NCBI GenBank assembly: GCA_020850535.1
Contig: JADZEM010000077.1
Location: 1-38,413, forward strand
DNA from: Chloroflexota bacterium
GTDB taxonomy: Bacteria > Chloroflexota > UBA6077 > JACCZL01
DNA length: 38,413 bases
Direction: 5' to 3'
The translations under genes were made by a program, and so were the position numbers. How positions within the stretch are numbered: the first letter of the stretch is position 1; each line of letters begins with the position of its first letter. Below the pieces are notes generated by a model that saw only the letters and a program-made list of their open reading frames with translations, had not been told where the DNA came from and made no database searches. Of this stretch, positions 16,310-24,257 are shown piece after piece.

Positions 16310-17230
16310 TCACCGCCGGGCGCGGTGGTGGTCGTGTAGCCCGGCGCCGCCTTCGCGCAGGCCGTGGGCCGGGTCGGACGTCTGCTCGCGCCCGGTCATC
16401 TGCTCGAAGCCGATCAGCGGCGTCCGGTAGACGCAGCAGTCGCAGCGCATCGCCACGCTGCCCGCGAGCGCCTCGCCGATGCGCCGCTCGGCCAGCCCGA
16501 GGATCTCCGGATGCGCGCCCAGGTGGTCCGCGACCAGCAGCTCAACGTGCGGCAGGCCGCTCATCACCTCGGCCACCATCTCGCCGATGCGGCGCACCAG
16601 CACGCCCGTGAACAGGAAGTACGGCAGCACGATGACCCGCTCGGCCCCCAGGGTCACGCAACGGGCGATCCCCTCCTGGAGCGTCGGCCGGGTGATCCCG
16701 ACGAAGCACGGCTCCACCCAGCCGAACGCCCGCCCCTCCCAGAGCATCCGAGCCAGGTGGTACACCTGCGCGTTGGCGTCAGGGTCGCTGCTGCCGCGCT
16801 CGACCAGGACGATCCCCGTACGCTCGCGCGGGAACGGCCCGACGGCCTCTTCCACCGCTGCGATCCGCTCGTCCAGCACGCGCAGCAGCTCTGGTTGCAC
16901 GCCGAGCGGCGCGCCGTACCGCAGGGTGAGCGTCGGGTGACGCTCGCGGGCCACGGCCAGCGCGGCTGGTACGTCGTTCTTGACGTGCCCGGCCCCGAAC
17001 AGCATCAGCGGCAGCACGACGGTCTCGCGGACCCCGGCCTCGGCCAGCCGCGCGAGGGTGTCGAGGATCGGCGGGTCGGTCAGTTCCAGAAAGGCCGGCC
17101 AGAGCGGGAGCGTCGGCCCCAGGCGTGCGGCGAGGGCGGCGGCGAACGCCCGCGCCTCGGCAGCGCCGGCCGGATCGCGCGTCCCGTGGGCCGCCAGCAC
17201 GACGGCACGTTCACACAGTGCGACAGACAT
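16310..17230 (-). CDS. cbiX: Sirohydrochlorin cobaltochelatase, CbiX long type
   Basis: 306 residues from ATG at 17230, chosen over the GTG at 17239 because GGTGGAGG precedes it. It is a double-module class II chelatase. The N-terminal half has VVLAAHGTRDP (His15) and FGAGHVKND (His82), the metal-binding histidines; the second half has ERGSSDPDANAQVY and LPYFLFTGVLVRRI. Residues 261-266 are MRCDCC, the M-x-C-x-x-C motif reported for the Fe-S site of the long CbiX of Bacillus megaterium, and a C-terminal His cluster (HDHHRAR) is also present as in that type. It inserts cobalt (possibly nickel) into sirohydrochlorin for early-insertion cobalamin synthesis in the cytoplasm. A cobalamin riboswitch lies upstream on the same strand, so B12 should repress it. 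Confidence 0.93.
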   Translation of the reverse strand: MSVALCERAVVLAAHGTRDPAGAAEARAFAAALAARLGPTLPLWPAFLELTDPPILDTLARLAEAGVRETVVLPLMLFGAGHVKNDVPAALAVARERHPTLTLRYGAPLGVQPELLRVLDERIAAVEEAVGPFPRERTGIVLVERGSSDPDANAQVYHLARMLWEGRAFGWVEPCFVGITRPTLQEGIARCVTLGAERVIVLPYFLFTGVLVRRIGEMVAEVMSGLPHVELLVADHLGAHPEILGLAERRIGEALAGSVAMRCDCCVYRTPLIGFEQMTGREQTSDPAHGLREGGAGLHDHHRARR

Positions 17231-17270
17231 CGCCTCCACCTTTCGCTCGAAGGAGTTCGGCGCTGGTGAA

Positions 17271-17395
17271 GGCAGGTAGCCTGGCTCGCGACGCTGCCTG
17301 AGCGCAGCGTTCGCCTACAGTTGCGGGACAGCGCCGGACTCTGACCGGCTTCCCCTGACACCCCACCCGAGCGGTTGCAGCGCGGACCGTACCAC
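17271..17395 (-). ncRNA. Cobalamin (AdoCbl) riboswitch
   Basis: Read on the minus strand, the region contains GGGGAAGCCGGTCAGAGTCC, then GTCCCGCAACTGT (the invariant core), then AGCCAGGCTACCTGCC, which matches the conserved B12 box. Order and spacing are those of the cobalamin riboswitch, about 40 bp upstream of cbiX. The exact 5' edge is uncertain. It should lower cbiX expression when adenosylcobalamin is abundant, by premature termination or RBS occlusion; which one cannot be told. Confidence 0.9.
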
Positions 17396-17484
17396 GTCCT
17401 GCAACGGTGTGCAACTGCATAACCAGAACGACCAGGGCGATCGCCTGTTCGCTGGTCTTCCCAGAACGCGGTGAGACGCGCAGT

Positions 17485-17611
17485 CGGGGGTTGAAACCCC
17501 CGTCTACAGTCATTCAGTCGCTGCGCGACGGATGCCGAGAACAGCAGCGACCGGTGAGCCTGGAGCGTCGCGAAGCGACTGCAGGATGGTAGACGGGGCT
17601 TTCACGCCCCG
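17485..17611. repeat. REPIN-like inverted pair of palindromic repeats
   Basis: Copy A (17485-17530, +) and copy B (17566-17611, -) are about 46-bp related sequences in opposite orientation. Each starts with a hairpin of the CGGGG-n-TGAAA-n-CCCCG type, then GTCTAC, then CAGTCGCT-n-CGCGACG. This is the architecture of REP/REPIN elements, probably mobilised in trans. It fills the gap upstream of the hydrophilic protein gene and beyond the riboswitch. Confidence 0.75.
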
Positions 17612-17646
17612 ACGACGGTGCGCGACGCGCCGCCAGCGCGGCCGCG

Positions 17647-18009
17647 CTAGCGGCGCTGTTTCGTGTCACCCTGCTGGCTGCCGCCCGCGTACGGCCCGTG
17701 CTCGACCTGTGTCACGCGGGACGGCAGCTTGCCGCCGAGCTTCGGATAGCCGTGCTCGTGCAGCGCTTCCCGATCTGCTGCGCCAGGGTTGCCGTAGTGC
17801 TCGCCGCGCTGGCGCAGGCTCGGCTCCTCGACGGAGACGCTGCTGGGCGGGGCGTCGTCTGCCGCCGCAGGATCACGGTGGCGCTGCTGGTAGCGCAGCC
17901 CACCCCCGCTCTCGATCTGCTCCGCGTCCAGGCGGGTGCGCGTGTCACGCGCCTCGCCTGGGGCATGCTCGGTCGTTGCTGCCGCGTCCCGCCGATCCTG
18001 TGCAGGCAT
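17647..18009 (-). CDS. Small hydrophilic protein of unknown function
   Basis: 120 residues from ATG at 18009; CAGGAGG about 7 bp upstream is a very good ribosome binding site and the main evidence that it is real. It is highly charged and hydrophilic, rich in Ala, Arg, Glu, Asp, Gly and Gln, with no membrane segment or cysteines. The segment REALHEHGYPKLGGKLPSRV (about 79-98) is the only part that looks folded or motif-like. The rest is probably disordered. No family was recognised. It lies 62 bp downstream of the stop of the GT-B gene on the same strand, so could be cotranscribed. Confidence 0.6.
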   Translation of the reverse strand: MPAQDRRDAAATTEHAPGEARDTRTRLDAEQIESGGGLRYQQRHRDPAAADDAPPSSVSVEEPSLRQRGEHYGNPGAADREALHEHGYPKLGGKLPSRVTQVEHGPYAGGSQQGDTKQRR

Positions 18010-18071
18010 GGTCGGGCCTCCTGACGATGTGATGTGCGCTGCGCTCGACCGCCCCGTGCTCCCTGGCGCCC

Positions 18072-19310
18072 TCAGGCGCCGGGGCCGGTCGCAAACGTCC
18101 GCGCTCGCCGGCTTTCAGAAGCAGGATGTGTGCCGCTCACCAGCCCGTCTCGCTGATGCGCGGCCGGCGCCGCTCCCGAGATCGAGTGCCGCTCGTCCAG
18201 GTCCGGCGCCCTGATGATCGCCTCCAGGTCAAGCGTCCTGGCCATGCGGGCCTGCTGGCGCGCCGTGCTCTCGTAGATGGCCTCGTAGCCGGTCGCCATC
18301 GCCGCCGGCGAGAAACGCTCCAGGGCCTCGGCGCGGCAGGCGGCCCGGTCGATGGTGTGAAGCGTGCGTGTCAACTGGGTCAACTCGGCGTTCGTCTCGC
18401 CGATCAGCCCGGTCACGCCGTGCCGGATCACCTCGGGCACCGAGCCGCGCCGCCGCCCGATGACAGGCGTCCCACAGGCCAGCGCTTCGCCCATCACCAG
18501 CCCGAACGGCTCCGGCCAGTCAATCGGGAAGAGCAGCGCCAGGGCGTTCCCCAGAAACGCCGGCTTATCACCGTCCCCAACCTCGCCCACCATCTCGACG
18601 TGGCCGTGGGCCATCAGCGGCTTGACCACGCCCTCGTAGTAGTCCCAGTCTGCCCGCACGTTTGGATCGCTCGTATCCCGCAGCGGCATGCGCGCGGCGA
18701 TCTTCAGCGGCAGCCCGGCCTCCCGCGCGATGGTGATGGCGTGATCCACCCCCTTCTCGGGAGAGATGCGCCCCAGGAACGCCAGATACTCGCCGCCGCG
18801 CGGGCTGTACGGCAGTTTCTCGATATCGACGGCGTTGTAGACCGTCCCGAGCCAGTTGGCCGAGGGCAGCGGCTCCCGCTGGCTGTTCGAGATCGAGATG
18901 ACCCCGGCCCGGGGGAAACGTGCGTACAGGCGCGGCAGATCTGGCAAGTCCAGCCGACCGTGCAACGTGGTGACCGTGGGCGTCTCGACCAGGGAGGCGC
19001 AGGCGAACGCATGAAAGTCCAGGTGCGAGTGCACCACGTCGAACTGGCCAGCCGCTGCCGCGCGAAACGCCTCCCCGGCCGTGATGGCCCAGTAGGGCAG
19101 CGGATCGCGGACCGCCTCCTGCCGCCAGAGGGCCGTGTCGACGGTTGCGACGTGTCGGGCTGAGGTGACCGAGTCGCCGCTGGCGAACAGGGTAACCTCG
19201 TGGCCGCGCCTGACCAGCTCCTCGCTCAGCAGCGAGACGACCCGCTCCGTGCCCCCGTAGCGGGTGGGTGGAACGGACTCGAACGGCGGAGCAACCTGAG
19301 CGATTCGCAT
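18072..19310 (-). CDS. GT-B fold glycosyltransferase (GT4 type)
   Basis: 412 residues from ATG at 19310 with GGAGG about 6 bp upstream. The N-terminal glycine-rich site is MRIAQVAPPFESVPPTRYGG-TERVV, typical of GT4. The acceptor half includes FDVVHSHLDFHAFACASLV. The C-terminal half begins around residue 165 with LAFLGRISPEKGVDHAI and includes the donor site FPIDWPEPFGLVMGEALACGTPVIGRRRGSVPEVI, an E-x7-E arrangement. It likely transfers a sugar to a lipid, glycan or small molecule. No other polysaccharide genes are adjacent; the hydrophilic 120-aa protein follows it on the same strand. The C-terminal 60 residues are low complexity. Confidence 0.9.
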   Translation of the reverse strand: MRIAQVAPPFESVPPTRYGGTERVVSLLSEELVRRGHEVTLFASGDSVTSARHVATVDTALWRQEAVRDPLPYWAITAGEAFRAAAAGQFDVVHSHLDFHAFACASLVETPTVTTLHGRLDLPDLPRLYARFPRAGVISISNSQREPLPSANWLGTVYNAVDIEKLPYSPRGGEYLAFLGRISPEKGVDHAITIAREAGLPLKIAARMPLRDTSDPNVRADWDYYEGVVKPLMAHGHVEMVGEVGDGDKPAFLGNALALLFPIDWPEPFGLVMGEALACGTPVIGRRRGSVPEVIRHGVTGLIGETNAELTQLTRTLHTIDRAACRAEALERFSPAAMATGYEAIYESTARQQARMARTLDLEAIIRAPDLDERHSISGAAPAAHQRDGLVSGTHPASESRRARTFATGPGA

Positions 19311-19513
19311 ACTGTGCCTCCAAAGGGCGGGGGCTTCTCCGCGACGCTGGGGATGGGCCGCCATCTTCTGTTGAGCTGATGACGCGCGCACGAATGCCGT
19401 GCTGGCTGGCGCGCGGGACCAGTGCAGACAGCATGCATGCACCGTGCCAGCCGCTTGTTCGCTTTGATGCGACACACATGTCAGGACACCGCGAGCCGGA
19501 AGGAGACTCCGCG

Positions 19514-19545
19514 GCAGGCGAAGCCGTGGCAGGCGAAGCCGTGGC
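19514..19545. repeat. Two tandem 15-bp repeats
   Basis: The 15-bp unit GGCAGGCGAAGCCGT is repeated twice without interruption, in the 258-bp gap 19311-19568 between the GT4 start and the MFS stop. It is too short to interpret, and nothing else stood out in that gap. Confidence 0.45.
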
Positions 19546-19568
19546 GCGGGGGCTTCTCCCGGCCCGTG

Positions 19569-20981
19569 CTACAGCGTCCGCAGGCTCGGGTTCCGCGCCG
19601 CCATCACGCCGATCACCAGCAGGCTCAGCAGCCCCGCTCCGGCCACCACCGCCGGCGCTCCGACGTGGTCCGCCAGGATCCCCTGCGGCAGCGCGCCCAG
19701 CGGCAGCAGTCCCCAGGTGGTCATGTAGACGCTCATCACCCGGCCCTGGAGGGCGTCCGGCACGGCGAGCTGGACGAGCGTGTTGTTGGTGGCGAGGTAC
19801 ACCGACTGGGTCAGGCCGATCAGCCCCATGATGCCGATGGAGAGCAGCAACGACTCGCTGGCGGCCAGCCCGATCAGCCCGACGCTCAGGCCGGACAGCG
19901 CCACCAGCAGGATCAGCCCCTGGCGGCGGGCCGGCAGGAACACTATCAGCATCGAGCCGGCCAGCGCCCCGATGCCCATCGCCATCATCAGCGTCCCAAG
20001 GCCGTCCGGGCCAGCGTGCAGGATATCCCGCGCGAAGATCGGCATCAGGTTGGTGTACGGCATCAGGATGAAGGCCGGTATCGCCTGGAGCAGCATCAGG
20101 TTGAAGACCGTCCCGTTCTGCCAGACGTAGCGCAGCCCCTCCAGCAGACTGCCGAACGCCGAGCGCGAGCGGGGCCGGCTGGCGACGCGCGGCCTGGGCA
20201 AGAGCACGGCACAGAGCAGCGCCAGCACAAACCCGACGCCCTGCAGGCCGAACGCCAGCGCCGCCCCGAGGGTGGCGATCGTGAGGCCGCCAAGGGCCGG
20301 GCCGATCACCCGCCCGAAGTTGGTCCCCGCCGACATCATCGCGATGGCCGGGCTGAGCATCGAGCGCTCGACGAGGCCCGGCAACAGCGCCTGCCGGGCC
20401 GGCACGATGGCGACGAAGAAGCAGCCCGACACGAACGAGAGCACGGCCACGTGCCACGCCTCGATCGCCTGGATCCAGATCATGCCCGCCAGCAGAAACG
20501 AGACCAACGCCGTGCCGACCTGGGCCACGCTCAGCACGAACCGCCGGTCGACGCGGTCCACCAGCACGCCGGCCGGCAGGGCCAGCACCAGCATCGGGAT
20601 GCCGTTGGCGAACGAGACGATGCCGAGCCAGGTGGACGAGCCGGTCAGGTCGTAGATCAGCCAGCCCTGGGCCACCATCTGCATGAAGTAGCCGGCCATC
20701 GTCAGGGTGGTGCCGAGGAAGAGGAAGCGGAACCCGGACAGCGTGAACGGCGCGAAGCCGGCCAGCGGGCCGGAGCGGCGCCCGGCAGGACGTGGCGGGG
20801 CCGGCTGCGCCACGCCGTTCGCGGCCGGGGCAGTCGGAGTGGTTGGCCCGGCTGAGGCGGTCAGCCCCGCCGTCGTCGTTGGCCCGGCCGGGCTGGGATC
20901 GTGCGCGGCCGGCCCGTGCCCCGGGCCGGCCGCTGGTGGATCGCTCGAAGGTGGCGTGCGGAGGTCGGGGCCGGACGTCAC
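19569..20981 (-). CDS. Major facilitator superfamily exporter-like transporter
   Basis: 470 residues, GTG start overlapping the LLM oxidoreductase stop by 4 bp. The first 65 residues are a Pro/Ala/Thr-rich, probably cytoplasmic extension; then about 12 membrane helices follow (RFLFLGTTLTMAGYFMQM, LGIVSFANGIPMLVLALPAG). The loop LPAGVLVDRVDRRFVLSVAQ matches the MFS motif A (G-x-x-x-D-R-x-x-R-R), and VGTALVSFLLAGMIW follows. The layout resembles the enterobactin-exporter/MFS_3 group of drug and metabolite exporters. It is probably cotranscribed with the luciferase-like gene; whether the two share a substrate is unknown. Confidence 0.9.
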   Translation of the reverse strand: MTSGPDLRTPPSSDPPAAGPGHGPAAHDPSPAGPTTTAGLTASAGPTTPTAPAANGVAQPAPPRPAGRRSGPLAGFAPFTLSGFRFLFLGTTLTMAGYFMQMVAQGWLIYDLTGSSTWLGIVSFANGIPMLVLALPAGVLVDRVDRRFVLSVAQVGTALVSFLLAGMIWIQAIEAWHVAVLSFVSGCFFVAIVPARQALLPGLVERSMLSPAIAMMSAGTNFGRVIGPALGGLTIATLGAALAFGLQGVGFVLALLCAVLLPRPRVASRPRSRSAFGSLLEGLRYVWQNGTVFNLMLLQAIPAFILMPYTNLMPIFARDILHAGPDGLGTLMMAMGIGALAGSMLIVFLPARRQGLILLVALSGLSVGLIGLAASESLLLSIGIMGLIGLTQSVYLATNNTLVQLAVPDALQGRVMSVYMTTWGLLPLGALPQGILADHVGAPAVVAGAGLLSLLVIGVMAARNPSLRTL

Positions 20982-21934
20982 GAGGCGGCGGCCTCCCGGG
21001 CCAGCAGCTCGATCAGGGTCTGCTCTTCGGCAGCCCCATCCTCGACGGTGATCCGCATGATCAGCAGCTCGTCCACGCCGGCCGCCTGGATCTGGTGGAG
21101 CCGTACCGCGATCTCGTCGGGCGTCCCCGAGACGACCAGCTCATCCAGCAGGGCATCGGGCATGGTGTTGTCGGCCGGGATCGGGTAGCCGGCGTCGGCG
21201 AACATCCCCTGGTAGAACGGCAGGCGGGCGTAATTGGCCAACTGCGGGCGGGCAGCGGCGCGGATCGCCGCGCGGCCTGTGCCCACCGCCACCGACACAT
21301 GCCCGATCAGTGGCGGGGCCGGGCGGCCGGCCGCCTGCGCGCCCGCTTCGAGGGCCGGCTTCGCCGTGTTGACGAGGTACGGCACGGGGCAGACCCAGGA
21401 GATCGCGCCGTCCGCGATCTCGCCGGCCAGTCGGAACGCACCGGCCCGCAGCGCCGAGATCGGCAGCGGCGTCTTCGGCGGCTCGACGCCGTCCGGCAGC
21501 TTCGCCCTGACCTGGAAATGCTCGCCCGCGAACTCGGCGCTGCCCTCCCAGAGCAGGCCGCGCAGGATCGTCAGATACTCGCGGAGGTGGTCGAGCGGAC
21601 GCCGCATCGGGATGCCGAACATCCCCTCGATGGTCGGGCGGTGGCTCGGGCCGATGCCGAGGCGGAACCGGCCCGGGGCCAGGGCGGCCAGCACCAGCGC
21701 TTGCGTGGCCAGCGCGACAGGGTGGCGTGGATAGGTCGGCACAATCGCCGTGCCGAGGCCGATGCTGCTGGTCTGGGCCGCCGCCGCCGCGAACAGCGAG
21801 ACGGCGTCGGGGTTGGTCCCGCCCACGGTAGACCAGACGGCCGGCAGGCCCTGCTGCTCGGCCCGCACGATGGTGGCGAGGGTCTCGACGGGGTTGGGAC
21901 TGCGAACGGCCAGGCCGGCGCGCAACGCGACCAT
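20978..21934 (-). CDS. LLM class flavin-dependent oxidoreductase (luciferase-like)
   Basis: 318 residues from ATG at 21934 with GGAGGTG about 9 bp upstream. It is a TIM-barrel of the bacterial luciferase-like family: LPAVWSTVGGTNPDAVSLFAAA, IGLGTAIVPTYPRHPVALATQALVLAAL, RFRLGIGPSHRPTIEG and LREYLTILRGLLWEG are the typical strands, and residues 215-300 form the C-terminal barrel. In this family many members, especially in Actinobacteria and Chloroflexota, use coenzyme F420 rather than FMN; the sequence alone does not decide. It would perform a redox step on an unknown substrate. It is coupled to the MFS gene that follows. Confidence 0.9.
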   Translation of the reverse strand: MVALRAGLAVRSPNPVETLATIVRAEQQGLPAVWSTVGGTNPDAVSLFAAAAAQTSSIGLGTAIVPTYPRHPVALATQALVLAALAPGRFRLGIGPSHRPTIEGMFGIPMRRPLDHLREYLTILRGLLWEGSAEFAGEHFQVRAKLPDGVEPPKTPLPISALRAGAFRLAGEIADGAISWVCPVPYLVNTAKPALEAGAQAAGRPAPPLIGHVSVAVGTGRAAIRAAARPQLANYARLPFYQGMFADAGYPIPADNTMPDALLDELVVSGTPDEIAVRLHQIQAAGVDELLIMRITVEDGAAEEQTLIELLAREAAAS

Positions 21935-22044
21935 GAGGACGCACCTCCGCTGGTGGGATCGGTGTTGGGACGCGAGCGCGCGACGACGCGCCTGCCCATG
22001 AAGATTGACGAAGTAACCGCGTCGTCTGTGCGCCAGCCGGGACG

Positions 22045-22153
22045 CCCCTCACCCCCCGACCCCCTCTCCCTGTGCGCGGGAGAGGGGGAGACGCGACCCG
22101 GGTGTGCCTCCCCCTCTCCCGCGCACAGGGAGAGGGGGTCGGGGGGTGAGGGG
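22045..22153. repeat. Perfect 46-bp inverted repeat
   Basis: Arms 22045-22090 and 22108-22153 are exact reverse complements over 46 nt with a 17-nt loop. The stem is almost pure C on one side (CCCCTCACCCCCCGACCCCC...) with a CTGTGCGCG core. The translation of this strand (for example S-P-P-D-P-L-S-L) is typical of a widespread palindromic intergenic element. It lies in the 357-bp gap between the LLM and chorismate-mutase-like genes, so it may act as a transcription barrier; the gap holds no gene. Confidence 0.9.
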
Positions 22154-22291
22154 ATCAAGGGGCCCCATGGTAGGGTGTGGAGGGCTCTTGCCGCGGTAAT
22201 TCGTCAGCCTTCATCCGAGAGGGTAGCCGATCCTCGTGACCCCGCGGCCGTGCGACCCCGCGGCCGGTGGCGCGGCGCGCGGCCGGCCGCC

Positions 22292-23065
22292 TCACCCCTG
22301 GAGGTAGACCACCTCGACGCGCAGCGTCTCCTCGATGATCCAGCGGAAGATCCGCTCGACGATGTCCGAATCCAGCTCGTAGCGGGCAGCCGTGGCGCGC
22401 ACCACCCCGATCAGCGCCTCCTCGCGCTTCGAGTCGCGCAGGGCGGCCGACAGCAGCGCCGCATCGTGGCGGGCCGGCCCGACGGTCGGATCGTTCCGCA
22501 GCTTGGCCTCCGCGACGAACCGCCCGACGTTGATCCGCTCGTTCAGCAGCTGGAGCAGGTCGGCGTCCACGTAGACCGTCTCGCCGTAGTTCTGCGGCTC
22601 GTCGCCCGGGCGGCACAGCGCGGGGAGGACGCTGAGGTAAAAGCTGAGCAGATTGTCACGGATACTGATGGAACGCGGCTCGATGCCGGCCTCGGAGCGG
22701 ACCCGCCGGACCGGCGAACTGGGGAGATTCGCCCCCGAGACCGGGTGCTGGTCGGGGTAGTCGAAGCGGCCCAGCGAGGCGTGGTACGCCTCCAACCCCT
22801 CAATGGAGAATTCGAGGAAGGAGCTGCCGCTGCGCCCGGCGATCTCGATGGCCCCTGGCGTGTAGACGGCCTGGTTCAGCGCGAACCGCGAGCGGTCTTT
22901 GAGGCGGCTCACGATCCGCTCGGTCATCTGGTCGAGTCGGACTCGCAGCTCGCTCAGATCGATGGTCACCTTCGACCGCGCACCGTCTCCGCCCTGCACT
23001 GGCGTCTCCCTTGTCTCGGCTCGGGCCAGCCGTCGAGCACGAGGCTCCAGGGGCACGGCGTCCAT
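22292..23065 (-). CDS. Chorismate-mutase-like all-helical protein
   Basis: 257 residues from ATG at 23065; the ribosome binding site is weak, and a GTG about 30 residues in is another possible start. The helix ELRVRLDQMTERIVSRLKDRSRFALNQAVY resembles helix 1 of AroQ-type chorismate mutases. VGRFVAEAKLRNDP and ALRDSKREEALIGVVRATAARYELDSDIVERIFRWIIEETLRV resemble the helices that carry the second and third active-site positions. Family enzymes convert chorismate to prephenate in Phe/Tyr synthesis. The 100-residue segment between the two homologous parts is unusual (normal AroQ domains are about 90 residues), so function and even catalysis are unproven. It lies 77 bp after the nucleoside hydrolase on the same strand. 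Confidence 0.55.
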   Translation of the reverse strand: MDAVPLEPRARRLARAETRETPVQGGDGARSKVTIDLSELRVRLDQMTERIVSRLKDRSRFALNQAVYTPGAIEIAGRSGSSFLEFSIEGLEAYHASLGRFDYPDQHPVSGANLPSSPVRRVRSEAGIEPRSISIRDNLLSFYLSVLPALCRPGDEPQNYGETVYVDADLLQLLNERINVGRFVAEAKLRNDPTVGPARHDAALLSAALRDSKREEALIGVVRATAARYELDSDIVERIFRWIIEETLRVEVVYLQG

Positions 23066-23142
23066 GATCGTACCCGAGCGCCCCGCGCCCATCAACGTGC
23101 GCACCTGGGAGTTTTCCCTCCCAGGCGCTCTCTCGACCCGCG

Positions 23143-24087
23143 TTACCGCTCGTCGTGGGCCTGGGCCGCCTGCCGGATCTCCTCGGGGACCGGTTCGCCG
23201 CGCGCCAGCCGCGCCAGCTTCGCGAAGAAATCCTCGTGGATGAAGCGCGGGTCCACCCAGTCGTAGACGCGGATCGGGCGGTTCTGGCCCGTGTGGACGT
23301 AGTGCATCAGCTCGTCGAACTCGGGGGCGGGCCGCCACTCCCAGTGGCCGCACTCCGGGTTCATCACCACGCCCACGGCCGGCGAGTCTCCGAGCGAGCG
23401 GTACTCCATCGGGCCGTTCACGCGGCGGGCGTTCAGCTCCACCAGCTGGGTTACGAGGTACCGGCCGAGCGGCCCGTACGGGTACACCCGCTCCAGCAGC
23501 TCGGCGTAGGTGACGCCCATCTGCCGGTAGACCGGCTTCGGGATCTGCCACAGCTCCAGGCTGGAGCGCATCACCACGTTCGCCGAGGGGATGTCGTTCG
23601 AGAGGTTGAACTCCTGGCCGCCCACCGGCCACGCGCCGCCGCCGATCCACACGACCTTGACGTCACAGTCCTGGATGCGCGGCTCCTGGAGCAGGGCGCT
23701 CGCCATGTCGGTGAGCGGGCCGTAGAAGAGGACGTAGAGCGGGCGCGGATCGTCCTTCAGGGCCTCGCGGACGATCAGCTCGGAGCCGGGCGAGGGCACG
23801 GCGGTGTGCTCGTCGGGCATGGCGTGCGGCGCGCCGTCCGCGACGGCCACATCCCCCTGCCAGCCCATCTCGGCCATCAGGTCGAGCAGCAGCATCACCT
23901 CGTCGTGGCTCTGCCTCAGCGACTCATTGGTGCGGCGCGTGCCGAAGTGGGCCGGGATGATCCCCGGGATCTCGAAGGACGGCGTCAGGAGGGCCTGCAC
24001 GATGGCGAACTGGTCGTCGGCCTCGTTCTTGGCGTCGGTATTGACGATGACGCGCGCGCGGTGCTCGGGCGGAAACGGAATGTCCAC
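23143..24087 (-). CDS. Inosine/uridine-preferring nucleoside hydrolase family protein
   Basis: 314 residues; GTG start at 24087 with GAGGT upstream. The N-terminal metal-binding motif reads VNTDAKNEADDQFAI (about 13-27), a variant of the usual D-T-D-x-G-x-D-D, in which the first Asp is Asn but the D-x-x-x-E-x-D-D acids are kept. Other segments fit the family: LYVLFYGPLTDMASAL, VKVVWIGGG and FNLSNDIPSANVVMRSSLE (N-x-x-x-D-x-x-A-A-like). These enzymes hydrolyse the N-glycosidic bond of nucleosides for purine/pyrimidine salvage in the cytoplasm, using bound calcium. The altered first residue makes substrate and activity less sure. It lies between the tannase-like and chorismate-mutase-like genes on the same strand. 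Confidence 0.8.
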   Translation of the reverse strand: MDIPFPPEHRARVIVNTDAKNEADDQFAIVQALLTPSFEIPGIIPAHFGTRRTNESLRQSHDEVMLLLDLMAEMGWQGDVAVADGAPHAMPDEHTAVPSPGSELIVREALKDDPRPLYVLFYGPLTDMASALLQEPRIQDCDVKVVWIGGGAWPVGGQEFNLSNDIPSANVVMRSSLELWQIPKPVYRQMGVTYAELLERVYPYGPLGRYLVTQLVELNARRVNGPMEYRSLGDSPAVGVVMNPECGHWEWRPAPEFDELMHYVHTGQNRPIRVYDWVDPRFIHEDFFAKLARLARGEPVPEEIRQAAQAHDER

Positions 24088-24257
24088 GGCAACCTCGTCG
24101 ATGCGCTTCGGTGTCAGAGGGCGCGGTCGGCAGCATCGTGTGCGGAAGGGTACACGGCGCCAGCCGGACGCCGCTCCGGCCAGCCAGGTCACACAGGGCA
24201 ATTCATGCTGCCCTCGTGGTGCAGCGTCGTCGGGCCTGAGCAGTGGTGGCCTGGCAG

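Noticed and set aside
14530-17230. The cobalamin riboswitch controlling the ABC transporter as a cobalt uptake operon
   Set aside because: A 205-bp gap with a candidate terminator and an operator-like palindrome separates cbiX from the transporter, so joint control is not supported.
22045-22153. Open frames crossing the 46-bp inverted repeat as genes
   Set aside because: The translations are Pro/Ser/Gly-rich products of the palindrome and have no ribosome binding site or homologous feel.
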